Shown: positions 46,729 through 55,366 of the stretch, piece after piece
How the letters are laid out: the number at the start of each line of letters is the position of its first letter
Position numbering within the stretch: the stretch's first letter is position 1
Assembly (NCBI GenBank): GCA_021162935.1
Contig: JAGGXR010000034.1
Location: 20,602-84,601, forward strand
DNA from: Deltaproteobacteria bacterium
GTDB lineage: Bacteria > Myxococcota_A > Polyangia > HGW-17 > SLPX01
Length of the DNA: 64,000 nucleotides
Direction of reading: 5' to 3'
The notes under the pieces: model-generated
Seen by the model: the letters and a program-made list of their open reading frames with translations, nothing else
The model's database searches: none
What the model was told of the DNA's origin: nothing
Program-made: the position numbers and the translations under genes

Positions 46729-47781
46729 TCATGGAACTGGTTCGTCGGGTTCACCTCGACCCGTTTTTGCGAAATGGTCCCAGCCTTTCCGGCTGACGGC
46801 AGACATCGAGTGGTTCACGGAGAGTCGGATCACGGATTCCTCGCCCGTGGTCCAGCCGATGGCCGAAATGGGGATATCCAGATCACGTCCAACAGCGGTG
46901 ACAGGAGCCTCATCTTCTGGTGCCGTGCAAAACACGAGGCCGTAGTCCTCGCCTCCCGAGATGGCCCATTCGAGTGGGTCGAGCCCAAGCGAATCCGCCA
47001 GGATGCGGGTCGGTTCGCAGATGGGCAGGGCCGTGGCTTTGATGACGGCGCCCACGCGGCTCTCGTCACAGAGGTGGCCCAGGTCGGACAGGAGTCCGTC
47101 CGACAGGTCGATCATGGCCGTGGCCAGATGTCGCTCGGCAAGGGTTCGCCCCAGGTCGACCAGGGGCCGCGGTTCGAGATGGGCGCGAATGAGTTCCTGT
47201 CGGCTGTCGGCGTCCAGCCCGCCTGGGCATTCGTTGCCTTCCAGGAGGAACAGACCCGCGGCGCTGGCCCCCAACGTTCCGGCCACGAAGACGCGCTGGC
47301 CGGGCATGGCTCCGCTTCGTCGCACGACATCCTGCGAGGGCGCGGTTCCGATGAGGGTGATCGAAACGGCGAGCCCGTTCGTCGAAGCCACGGTGTCACC
47401 TCCCAGGAGATCGACGCCGTATCGACGCAGGCAATCGTCGAGCCCGCGGCGAAAGCCGGTCAGGTCGTCCATTTTCATGTCCGTCGGAATGCCAATTCCC
47501 AAGAACGCCCCAGACGGCGTCCCCCCCATGGCGGCGATGTCACTGATATTCACGGCAGCGGACTTCCAGCCGAGTTGTCGAGGCCTGGCCCAGGACCTTC
47601 GAAAGTGCACGTCCTCGAGGAGCATGTCCGTGGTGACGAGCAGGGAGCGCTGGCCATCCATGTCCATGACCGCGCAGTCGTCTCCGATGCCGACGGTCAC
47701 CCAAGGATTGGCGCGACGAGCATGGGAGCGAAAGAGATCGATGATTCCGAATTCTCCGAGCAGGGACAGGTCGTTGTTCAT
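46729..47781 (-). CDS. thiL: Thiamine-monophosphate kinase
   Basis: 350 residues. It has GEFGIIDLFR at the N-terminus, VGIGDDCAVMDMDGQ, TTDMLLEDVHFR, SAAVNISDIAAMGGTP and GGDTVAS, the standard ThiL/PurM-type ATP-binding blocks. SDGLLSDLGHLC and SGGEDYGLVF complete the family pattern. It makes thiamine diphosphate from thiamine monophosphate and ATP. No other thi genes are nearby. It reads toward the peroxiredoxin gene but that has its own promoter. Confidence 0.95.
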   Translation of the reverse strand: MNNDLSLLGEFGIIDLFRSHARRANPWVTVGIGDDCAVMDMDGQRSLLVTTDMLLEDVHFRRSWARPRQLGWKSAAVNISDIAAMGGTPSGAFLGIGIPTDMKMDDLTGFRRGLDDCLRRYGVDLLGGDTVASTNGLAVSITLIGTAPSQDVVRRSGAMPGQRVFVAGTLGASAAGLFLLEGNECPGGLDADSRQELIRAHLEPRPLVDLGRTLAERHLATAMIDLSDGLLSDLGHLCDESRVGAVIKATALPICEPTRILADSLGLDPLEWAISGGEDYGLVFCTAPEDEAPVTAVGRDLDIPISAIGWTTGEESVIRLSVNHSMSAVSRKGWDHFAKTGRGEPDEPVP

Positions 47782-47952
47782 GGTGGAGGCTCCTCCTTCG
47801 TATCCCGATGGATATCACGGACGATGCCGCCTGGTCCACAGGGGCTTGTTGCTGCCATGAACTTCATGCTCCTTGTGGACCTGGTCGTGCAAAACGCGTA
47901 TCTTTGTCGGAGGCGTGACGAGTGACGCAGGACCCAGAAATAGGGAGGGGTT

Positions 47953-49452
47953 ATGGTGGAAGGGATTGATCGGCATACGAGGACAGGATGGGCGTGGACG
48001 AGGATGGCCATGGCGGCACCGCTGTCGGTGCTCATTCCTTCGATGACTCTGATGTATTTCACGAACTCGGGATGCAGCAAAAAGAAGACCTCAAAGCACG
48101 AACCAGTCCCCGAGCACCTCGTGGATCAAGGCAGGCTGGCCAGAGTCACCAAGGCGGTCGATGCGGTTCTGGCCCGCCATCGATCCGGAACCTGCGCGTC
48201 CTGGATCAAGGCGACTCCTTCCTTGTCACCGAGACGCCACCAGGCTGCTGCGAAGAAGCAGCAATGCTCCCCCCTGGTGCCGGGGCGGCCCAATTGGAAT
48301 GACCGGCTGGTGCTTCGTCAGGCTGTTGCCCATGCGCGAGCCGTGGTTGGAGGTCGGGGGATCGGGCCCGATGTTTCGCCTGCGTCGAGAGCCATGGCGA
48401 TCATCGATGCTATCGACGTCCTCGAGAAGCTGAGGCACGGCCCTGTTTCCTGGTCGGTGTCCAGGTCCATCGCGACCGAGGTCGTAGCGTTGGTCCAGGC
48501 GTTCCGTACGCTCATCGATCATGCGCATTTGTCCAAAAGCGTCTTGGCGGGGCTCGCGCGGCGACTTCGGCGCATGGGCCGGGGATTGCCGCCTCCGTGG
48601 CTGTCCATCGAAGGGGAGTTTTTGGCGCGGGTCTGCCACGCTGGTCTCGTGGGCGGTTGCGGCGGCGGATCGGCATCGAAGGCCCCCGACAAGAAGGAGG
48701 GGGTCGCGAAGGCGAGCAGGAATGAAGCTGGGAAGCAGGCGTCCGGTTCTGTTGGCAGTGAGCCGTCCGGAGCGTTGGAGTTGTTTCGTCTGCATCGTCC
48801 CCTTTCGTCTAGTGGTGCGGACCAGCGGGCCTACCGGGATCTGCGGGATCTTGCCCTCGTGCTCGCTGCAACGATTTCGGGACAGGCGCTCCGGGACTGT
48901 CGCTCCGTCACGTTGTGGAAGTCCTGTCTCGGTCGACTGGAGACCTTGAACGACCGGGTGGGCGAAAAGGTCGGAGATCTGCACCGTGCTTTTTTGGCCG
49001 GGGTTGTATCCTGTCCGGCTCGTTTGCGGATTGTCGAGAAGGAGGCGCCACGGCACGGAAAGGACCAGAAACCAGTGGGCAGCGGCAAAGGCGCCGCCTC
49101 GAACCAGGTGGCCGGTCCCGAGGCGGCGGCTCTATGGACGCGACTCGTTTCCTGGGCCACGCCCTTCGGGCGACAGGATTTCCGGATCGTGTCTCGCATC
49201 GGGTTCTACGTCGCGGCCATGAGACTTCACGTGGCCATTGCCTCCTTTGCAGCCAGGCATCCCAGGCGTGCCTTCTTTTCTCAGGTCGCCGGGCTCGCCT
49301 TTTCTTTCCAGGATCCGTTTTCGGGCAATCCCCTTAGGGTACGTCGGACCCGCGGTGGCTTGGACATTCTTCCCGCGGCGTCTTCTGCGGAACTCGGAAT
49401 CGGCGAGCATGCGTATTTCGTGCATCTGCGGAGTTTTGGACGGAGTCGATAG
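47953..49452 (+). CDS. Large lipoprotein, unrecognised
   Basis: 499 residues. GGGAGGGG lies just before ATG 47953. The signal ends MYFTNSGC with Cys about residue 41, followed by SKKKTSKHEP. The mature protein is helical and basic, with three segments of similar helical text separated by Gly/Ser/Lys linkers (SKAPDKKEGVAKASRNEAG) and scattered Cys pairs (TCASW, LVGGC, LRDC). No family recognised. It diverges from thiL across about 170 bases. Confidence 0.7.
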   Translation: MVEGIDRHTRTGWAWTRMAMAAPLSVLIPSMTLMYFTNSGCSKKKTSKHEPVPEHLVDQGRLARVTKAVDAVLARHRSGTCASWIKATPSLSPRRHQAAAKKQQCSPLVPGRPNWNDRLVLRQAVAHARAVVGGRGIGPDVSPASRAMAIIDAIDVLEKLRHGPVSWSVSRSIATEVVALVQAFRTLIDHAHLSKSVLAGLARRLRRMGRGLPPPWLSIEGEFLARVCHAGLVGGCGGGSASKAPDKKEGVAKASRNEAGKQASGSVGSEPSGALELFRLHRPLSSSGADQRAYRDLRDLALVLAATISGQALRDCRSVTLWKSCLGRLETLNDRVGEKVGDLHRAFLAGVVSCPARLRIVEKEAPRHGKDQKPVGSGKGAASNQVAGPEAAALWTRLVSWATPFGRQDFRIVSRIGFYVAAMRLHVAIASFAARHPRRAFFSQVAGLAFSFQDPFSGNPLRVRRTRGGLDILPAASSAELGIGEHAYFVHLRSFGRSR

Positions 49453-49485
49453 GTCGGGGTGCATGGTGCAATGGGAGGCGTCGAG

Positions 49486-51513
49486 ATGCGTTTCGAACAT
49501 GTGGATGGTCGCGTCATGGTGACTCGATGGACGACAAACATGCTGTCCCGTCTGACCGTGTTGGGGAGTTGCATCGTCTTGGTCGGCAGCCTGTGCTTCG
49601 GTTCTTCATCCGCCCTGGCGGTGGGGCCGAGATGGTCGTTCGAGGATGCCTACGACAACGTGGCAGGCGGTGACTGGTACCGGTCAGCCACGAACGAAAC
49701 AGCGACCCTGGCCTGGGGCGAATCGTACGTGATGATGTCCCTCGCCTCCATGTATCGCGCCACGGGCGATGTCACATACCTGGAGCGGTTGGCGTATCAT
49801 GCAGATGAGGTCCTTGCGAATCGTGATGATGCCCGGTCCGTGATCGACTACCGTGGCGTCTCGGGCGCCTGCTGGCAGGACCAGCATTACCAGCCCAACA
49901 ACGAGCCCTATTGCTACGTGGTCCATTCGGGCATGATCGCCTACCCCATTGCCCAGTTTGCGGCCCTCGTCCGGCGAGATGGCCTCGAAGCGGAACGGGC
50001 GCCCGACGGGGAGACCTTCGGCGCCAAGGCGAGCCGGTACGTGATTGCCTGTCAGCAGGTGGTCGCGTTCCACGATGATCAGTGGAATCCGGCTGGGTAT
50101 TACGTCTTTCGTCCCGATGCCTCTTTCCTGGCCTATCCGGGCAGAGACCTTCCGTTGAACCAGTCGAACGCCATGGGCAGACTCCTGTTCCTGCTCTACG
50201 ACCTGACCAGTGACAGCCAGTATCTGACCAAGGCGACGGCCTTGGCGGTTCGATTTCGGCAGCAGGTGGACCTCGCAGCGGATGGCGCCCTTGAGTGGAA
50301 TTATTGGGGTGGGGCCTACAGTGCGCCCGGAGAGGACATCTCACATGCAGGCATCAACGTGGGGTTCGCCGTTTTGGCCGCCGAGCATGGGGCCGGCTTT
50401 TCGACTGGGGACACAGCCGCCCTGACAGCGACGTTCATGGACCATGTGTATCGAGACGACCAGACTTTTTCGGATCACGTGGGTGGCGGTTCGGTCAACG
50501 GGTCGTCGTATCTGCCCCAGGTGGGGCGCTGGCTCGTTTTGACGCCCTATCGGACCGGCGTCTATACGGCGGTTCGCGACCTGTACGAGAGTCACTATCC
50601 ACCTGCATCGGTCACCTCTGGATCTGTGCTCCTTGCCTGGGCCATGCTGGCCGAGTTCGAGCCGCCCCATTGCGTTCATTTTTTCTATTCCGTGGACTGG
50701 AGCGACCTGGGCGATCGTCGCCAGGCGACAGCCTACGGTGCGAACATTCTGACCGTTCCACCGAGTCTCGATGCGCCCTGCATGATTCCTGTTCAGGTCA
50801 ATGCGCCCAGACAGGTGCAGGTGCAGCAATGGGATGGCTCCGACTACCACCGCGTCGCGGAATGGCAGCCCACTGGAGGCATGGTGAGTCGATTGATTCC
50901 GTACGAGCCTCGTTGGCCCTTCGTGTATTGGAGGAGCGGCGTCCTTTTCCAGTTCAGTGACAGCTTTGTGGCGGGGGACGGCATTGTGGTGGCAGAGCCG
51001 GACAGCCCCATTGTGCCGCAGATCACCTCGTCGCCGCCCACGACCCTCGAACGGGGAGCCACCTTGGACTATCAGCCCACTGCGACCGGCGATCTCCCCC
51101 TGTGGTGGGGGCTTGCCCAGTTTCCCACCGGGGCGCGCATCGCCGCCGATACGGGCCGAGTCATCTGGACCGCGGATGAGGCTGGATCTTTTCAGTTCGA
51201 CGTCACGGTGGAAAACGACTGGGGCAGGGACCATCAGCCCTTCTTTGTCGCTGTGTCCGGTCCAGGCGAAGACGCCGGTCCAGACGCAGCGTCCGATCAG
51301 GACGCCCGTCCCGGCATGGACGCGCAGTCCGATGGTTTCTTGTCCGGCGATGCCGGTTCGGACAGCAGTTTTCGGGACGCCTCGGTGGATGCGTCATCAG
51401 CGGCAGGCTCCACGGGTGGAGGATGCGGCTGCCGGTCCTCGGGTGGACGACCGCCTGTGGGCCTGATGCTTGTTCTGATTCTGTCTTTGGTCGTCGTTCG
51501 CCGGCTTCGCTGA
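49486..51513 (+). CDS. Secreted alpha/alpha-toroid protein with MYXO-CTERM-like tail
   Basis: ATG 49486 follows GGGAGG; a later ATG at 49516 is possible. Signal peptide ends SALA-VG. The main domain (about 45-420) has the helix-rich pattern of alpha/alpha-toroid carbohydrate-active or epimerase-like proteins: MSLASMYRATGDVTYLERLA, NAMGRLLFLLYDLTSDSQYL, ISHAGINVGFAVLAAEHG. A putative Ig domain follows (TSSPPTTLERGATLDYQPTA, GRVIWTADEAGSFQFDV). An Asp/Ser/Gly-rich linker ends in GGCGCRSSGG, a hydrophobic stretch and RRLR. A polysaccharide substrate is plausible but not shown. Confidence 0.7.
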   Translation: MRFEHVDGRVMVTRWTTNMLSRLTVLGSCIVLVGSLCFGSSSALAVGPRWSFEDAYDNVAGGDWYRSATNETATLAWGESYVMMSLASMYRATGDVTYLERLAYHADEVLANRDDARSVIDYRGVSGACWQDQHYQPNNEPYCYVVHSGMIAYPIAQFAALVRRDGLEAERAPDGETFGAKASRYVIACQQVVAFHDDQWNPAGYYVFRPDASFLAYPGRDLPLNQSNAMGRLLFLLYDLTSDSQYLTKATALAVRFRQQVDLAADGALEWNYWGGAYSAPGEDISHAGINVGFAVLAAEHGAGFSTGDTAALTATFMDHVYRDDQTFSDHVGGGSVNGSSYLPQVGRWLVLTPYRTGVYTAVRDLYESHYPPASVTSGSVLLAWAMLAEFEPPHCVHFFYSVDWSDLGDRRQATAYGANILTVPPSLDAPCMIPVQVNAPRQVQVQQWDGSDYHRVAEWQPTGGMVSRLIPYEPRWPFVYWRSGVLFQFSDSFVAGDGIVVAEPDSPIVPQITSSPPTTLERGATLDYQPTATGDLPLWWGLAQFPTGARIAADTGRVIWTADEAGSFQFDVTVENDWGRDHQPFFVAVSGPGEDAGPDAASDQDARPGMDAQSDGFLSGDAGSDSSFRDASVDASSAAGSTGGGCGCRSSGGRPPVGLMLVLILSLVVVRRLR

Positions 51514-51694
51514 CGTTTCATTCACCTGGGTTGCTTGTCCCCGGTCATAGCAATGGAAAGACCTGCGCCTGCCTCCTGATATCCTTGGCCTGTCGTTATG
51601 AGCGGTTCGCCGACCATCGCTCTCCAGGTTTTGCCTCAAGCGGCAGATGCCGTGGCAGTTGGATGTTGGGGGCCGATGGTGCTGTTCTGTGGCT

Positions 51695-53071
51695 CTACGG
51701 TTGGACGATCTGGCCGAAGAACAGGATGCTGTTCGTTTTTTGATCCTTGATGAAGAACAGGAAGGGGTGATCGAAGTGGACCACGATGGGCGTCGGTGGA
51801 GGCGGCCCCATGCCGGCGTCTGCCTTCATGACCACGACCGTGGTTCCGGCTGCTTCGGTGTGTTCCTCGTCCACGTCCAGGAAGGTCTGATGGATGACCT
51901 CTTGAATCTGGAGTTCCTCTTTGGTGGTCATGCCGGAAAAGTCGGGCGGAACCTCTCGATTATCCCCGAAGGGCGTCACCATGCCCATGGTTTCGAAGAC
52001 CTTCTTCAACGTGAACTTCGATTCCACGTGCGTTTTGGGCAGGGTTACGTCCAGGCGCTTGGTCCGGAGGCTGGCGACGAGACCGGCCAGGCTGCTCGCA
52101 TCCAGGGCGTTCACCTGGGCGTCGAATTTGGCCGGGTCCGGCATGACCACGACCATGGAGAACTGGTTCCCCTTGTAGGGAAATTCGACGACCTTCATTC
52201 CGTCGACTTCGTTGTAGCGCAGGTCGGCCACCAGGTTCATGGTGGCTACGTCTACCTGTGACCCATCGAAGAGGAAGAAGGGCCGATTCTGGGTGTTGGT
52301 TTTGTCGAAGGCCTGGGCCCAGGAGGCGTTGAAGTAGATGGCGTTGACGAGCACCAACCTCGTGGTCCTGGGCAGGGCCTCGGCATCGAGCATGTCCTGG
52401 ATGCGATCGTGGGTTTCCTGTTCGATCCAGCGGTTGATCTGGTCGGCTGCCTGCTGGGGTACGTCGAAGTTTGCTTCGTAGACGCCGGTTCCGTAGTCCA
52501 ATGCCAGGGTGTCCAGAAAGTCCTGTTCGATCGGGTAGTCCGGTTTGCTCCAGATGCTGTTGGTCATGGACCAGTCGAAGTGGGAGTCCACGGCTCGGGC
52601 CTGGTCTGCAGCAGCGGCCAGATCCAAGGTGAGCTGGTCGAAAGCCGGGTGGAGTCCGTCCTGCCCCAGGTCGAAGTGGAGGGTCGAGGCGATTTCTTCC
52701 GCCGTGGTGCCCCTGGCTCCTGCATAGGTCATGGCCAGGGCCACCGAGATACTCAGAGGTGACAGGAACAGGTTGCTTTCTTTGGCCCTGAGTTGCTGGA
52801 ACAGTTCCATGGCGAATTGGCTGTTGTCCGCCACGAGTTGGTCCAAATCCTGTGCCGGGATCGCCGGGCTCAGGTTTCGTTGGAGGGTCGATCGCTGTTC
52901 TGCAGGGTGCCACTGCTGGTCCGGTGTTGCCTGACTGCATGCAGTGAGGGCCAAGGCCAGGCTGCAGGCCGCCAAACTCCCAAACCATCCAAATCGTCGA
53001 AAGAAATCGGGATCTCCGTGTCTTGTCGAGCCTCCAGAAGCCGCCCATTGGTTTTCGTCTTTTCGTGCCAT
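51695..53071 (-). CDS. Serpin-family lipoprotein
   Basis: 458 residues from ATG 53071, preceded by AGGAGG; in-frame extension upstream is spurious. Signal ends ALTAC with Cys45 as lipid site. The serpin core is clear: NLFLSPLSISVALAMTYAGA, SIWSKPDYPIEQDFLDTLAL, LVNAIYFNASWAQAF, VEFPYKGNQFSMVVVMP and FDHPFLFFIKDQKTNSILFF. The hinge EEHTEAAGTTVV fits inhibitory serpins (small residues P12-P8) apart from His at P15. By that register P1 is near KADAG. A protease-trapping role at the cell surface is likely. Confidence 0.93.
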   Translation of the reverse strand: MARKDENQWAASGGSTRHGDPDFFRRFGWFGSLAACSLALALTACSQATPDQQWHPAEQRSTLQRNLSPAIPAQDLDQLVADNSQFAMELFQQLRAKESNLFLSPLSISVALAMTYAGARGTTAEEIASTLHFDLGQDGLHPAFDQLTLDLAAAADQARAVDSHFDWSMTNSIWSKPDYPIEQDFLDTLALDYGTGVYEANFDVPQQAADQINRWIEQETHDRIQDMLDAEALPRTTRLVLVNAIYFNASWAQAFDKTNTQNRPFFLFDGSQVDVATMNLVADLRYNEVDGMKVVEFPYKGNQFSMVVVMPDPAKFDAQVNALDASSLAGLVASLRTKRLDVTLPKTHVESKFTLKKVFETMGMVTPFGDNREVPPDFSGMTTKEELQIQEVIHQTFLDVDEEHTEAAGTTVVVMKADAGMGPPPPTPIVVHFDHPFLFFIKDQKTNSILFFGQIVQP

Positions 53072-53117
53072 GATCGGAATCCTCCTTGTTTCATCAAGCG
53101 GAGGGCGCCACGTGGAT

Positions 53118-53157
53118 CCTTGTGTTCGGCTGTCCTTGTGTTCGGCTGTCCTTGTGT
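53118..53157. repeat. 16-bp tandem repeat in the serpin upstream region
   Basis: CCTTGTGTTCGGCTGT occurs perfectly at 53118-53133 and 53134-53149, followed by a partial copy (CCTTGTGT) to 53157. It lies 47-86 bases upstream of the serpin start, where the promoter should be. Confidence 0.75.
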
Positions 53158-53248
53158 TTTTGCGCCGTGGTGCCTTCCTTGTTGGTTGATCGTCTGCTTC
53201 ATGTGACCGGACTCGCCTCCTTCGGGCTTCAGGCTTCACCATCGTGCT

Positions 53249-53953
53249 TCAGAAGATGAATCCGAGCGTCAGTTTGATGTGGGGAAAGGCCAGGTTGCGC
53301 CAGTTCGGACTCACGTCGTGATCCGCCACGTGGATGTATTGGAGTCCGCCTTCCAGGCCCAGGCTGAAGACCTTGCCGAAGATCCAATCATAGCCGATCA
53401 CCGCGCGGGCGATGACGAGCTTGAAGGCGTCTCGCCACTGTCCCGAAGCTCCCATGACCCACAGACCGAGGCGTCCGCCCATTCTGAGTCCGGTCAGAGT
53501 GCGGCCGTGGAAGTAGTAATCCAGTCCGCCCATCAAGCCCGCGTACACCTCTTGGGATTCATCGTCGCCCGCCATGACGAACAGAAAGGATGTGCTGAGA
53601 GAAACGTGATCCGACAGGCGAAGGTCGATGGTGAAAGGAAACAGGTCCAGGGCCATGCCGAAACGGACGTGATAGCGTTTGTGCGCTGGCTTCTTGGCCA
53701 CCCGCACCGTGGGCGCCGGCGCATCCATGTCGGTTGGAACCTCGGGGGACCCTGCGATGGCGGACGGAGTCGGCGGAGGCTGGGCGGCGGGCGGCGCCGG
53801 TGGCAGCGTGGCGTTCGGACAGCCCACGTCCACCTGGACCGTGATCTGCCCGTTGCATGGTTGGGCCGGCCTGCGGCCGGTCGGTTGGGCGAGCCCCTCG
53901 TGGCCGAGGAACAGGACGGTGATCGTCACAGAAGCCATCAGGTACGTCTTCAT
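53249..53953 (-). CDS. Putative outer-membrane beta-barrel protein
   Basis: 234 residues from ATG 53953 (GGAGGCGAC upstream). Signal peptide ends GLA-QP. A Pro/Ala-rich linker with two Cys (PCNGQ, DVGCPN) precedes alternating strands (FGMALDLFPFTIDLRLSDHV, GLMGGLDYYFHGRTL, GRLGLWVMGASGQW, FSLGLEGGLQYIHV) and a terminal ...HIKLTLGFIF with Phe last. It is most likely an outer-membrane barrel of unknown function. Serpin gene follows 177 bases downstream. Confidence 0.75.
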   Translation of the reverse strand: MKTYLMASVTITVLFLGHEGLAQPTGRRPAQPCNGQITVQVDVGCPNATLPPAPPAAQPPPTPSAIAGSPEVPTDMDAPAPTVRVAKKPAHKRYHVRFGMALDLFPFTIDLRLSDHVSLSTSFLFVMAGDDESQEVYAGLMGGLDYYFHGRTLTGLRMGGRLGLWVMGASGQWRDAFKLVIARAVIGYDWIFGKVFSLGLEGGLQYIHVADHDVSPNWRNLAFPHIKLTLGFIF

Positions 53954-54346
53954 GGCTGTCGCCTCCGTGGGCCTGGGTGTTTCGTTCGTGTCGTCTTGGT
54001 GGAAAGCAGGATGGATGCCAAAAAAAAGCGAATGGAATGAAAGAGTTGTATTGCATTGCTTTCGGTCGGATCCGGGGACATCAGGGAATTCGGACAGAAA
54101 TGTCACGGTTCGTCCACGTTTCATCTCGGTGGGTTTGGTGGGTCGTCGGTCTCGTCTTCGAAAAGCGGTGGGGAGTTCACGTAATGCTTACATTGTGCGG
54201 TCCCTGAGTGGGACGCGTCGATGGTCTCGTAGCGGTCGCCCTGCTACTCGCCGAGTCGGTCTCCCGTCGAATAGATGAAGTCGTAATCTTCGTCGAACGG
54301 TTCGTCGCCCGCGTTCATGTCGTAGAACGCATACTGGGTGCCTCCG
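53954..54346. other. Intergenic region upstream of the barrel gene
   Basis: About 390 bases. A hairpin GTCCC (54200-54204) / GGGAC (54210-54214) has no T-run. On the minus strand 54244-54346 encodes GGTQYAFYDMNAGDEPFDED and more before a stop, which looks protein-like and may be a fragment downstream of the methyltransferase gene. No clear promoter seen. Confidence 0.4.
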
Positions 54347-55048
54347 CTATTCCGATCCTGTGGCAGGACGGCCGCTTCGCTCGGCTCGGATCGCCACGAA
54401 GGCACCCTGGCCCGAGCCGTCTCTGATCGCATCCGTATCCGTCAGGTCCTCCGGGTCTTGCATCAACGTCTGCACGACCTTGGTCACGACGAGCCCTGCC
54501 TCGTCCAGTTTCGTCACGATGTCGTCCGTTTCGTAGAACCTCGCCGTGCGATAGAATCGACTCTGATCGCGGCGCTGCTTGTAGCGCCGACCCAGGGACG
54601 ATCCTGCGTCCACGAACCCGACCACCAGGCTGCCTTTCGGACGAAGGACCCGCGCTGCTTCTGTGAGCGCCAGGTGCAAGTCGTCCAGGAAGCAGATCGT
54701 CGTGACCATGAGCAGGCCGTCGCAGGACGCCTCGGCAAGAGGAAGGAATTCACCCTGACCGAGCACCACCTCGATGCCGCGTCCTCGGGCGCGGTCCGCC
54801 ATGCCGCGAGAAGGTTCCAGCCCGAATCTGATGCCGAGCGGCGCGGCGAATCGTCCGGTGCCCACGCCCACCTCCACCACGAGTCCAGCGGGCAACAATC
54901 GTCGGATCGCTTCCAACTCCGACAGGTAGGCCCAGTGGTTCCGCTCGAACCAGGCCTCGTACGCGTCTGAAAATCGGTCGAATGGTTCTGTGTTCGCCAC
55001 GACGGATGCTCGTTTCGATGTTTGGTCGTCCCGTTCTGATTGCCCCAT
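54347..55048 (-). CDS. Class I SAM-dependent methyltransferase
   Basis: 233 residues. Motif I is VVEVGVGTGRFAAPLG; then LEPSRGMADRARGRG, the acidic LPLAEASCDGLLMVTT (motif II/III) and VLRPKGSLVVGFVD. It resembles the UbiE/Methyltransf_11 group. The substrate is unknown. The start has no good ribosome site and may lie further in. The fragment at 54244-54346 follows it; a frameshift near the 3' end is possible. Confidence 0.8.
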   Translation of the reverse strand: MGQSERDDQTSKRASVVANTEPFDRFSDAYEAWFERNHWAYLSELEAIRRLLPAGLVVEVGVGTGRFAAPLGIRFGLEPSRGMADRARGRGIEVVLGQGEFLPLAEASCDGLLMVTTICFLDDLHLALTEAARVLRPKGSLVVGFVDAGSSLGRRYKQRRDQSRFYRTARFYETDDIVTKLDEAGLVVTKVVQTLMQDPEDLTDTDAIRDGSGQGAFVAIRAERSGRPATGSE

Positions 55049-55366
55049 GCGGTGCGCAGCGCCAACCGGTCGTTCGTTTCAGCGCGCCGGTCCAGTATAG
55101 AAGAAAGTAGGATCGAAGTCATGACCCTATCTCGGCGCCCGGCGGCCACTCGTGCGTCAGCGACGCCCGATGATGCGGACGGTTGTGCTTTGGGGTCAAT
55201 CTCGCTATGGTGCATCGCAACGCGCGGACGTTCGAGGTCCGTCCAATGCGATGGAGGCAAGGCGGTGGCAGGCATTTCGAAGGGGGTCCAGACCAACCAG
55301 ATGAGCGATGGAGGGCGGCGTTCTTCAGAGTCGTGGCGTGCGCATGCGGCGTGGTGGCACAGTTCC
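55049..55366. other. Intergenic region before the giant transglutaminase-like genes
   Basis: About 320 bases with an open frame into the next gene but no protein-like character. An ATG at 55121 is in frame. AGTATAGAA near 55096 could be part of a -10 box. I see nothing else. Confidence 0.4.

Noticed and set aside
54200..54214. Hairpin GTCCC/GGGAC as a terminator
   Set aside because: Short stem and no T-run on either side.
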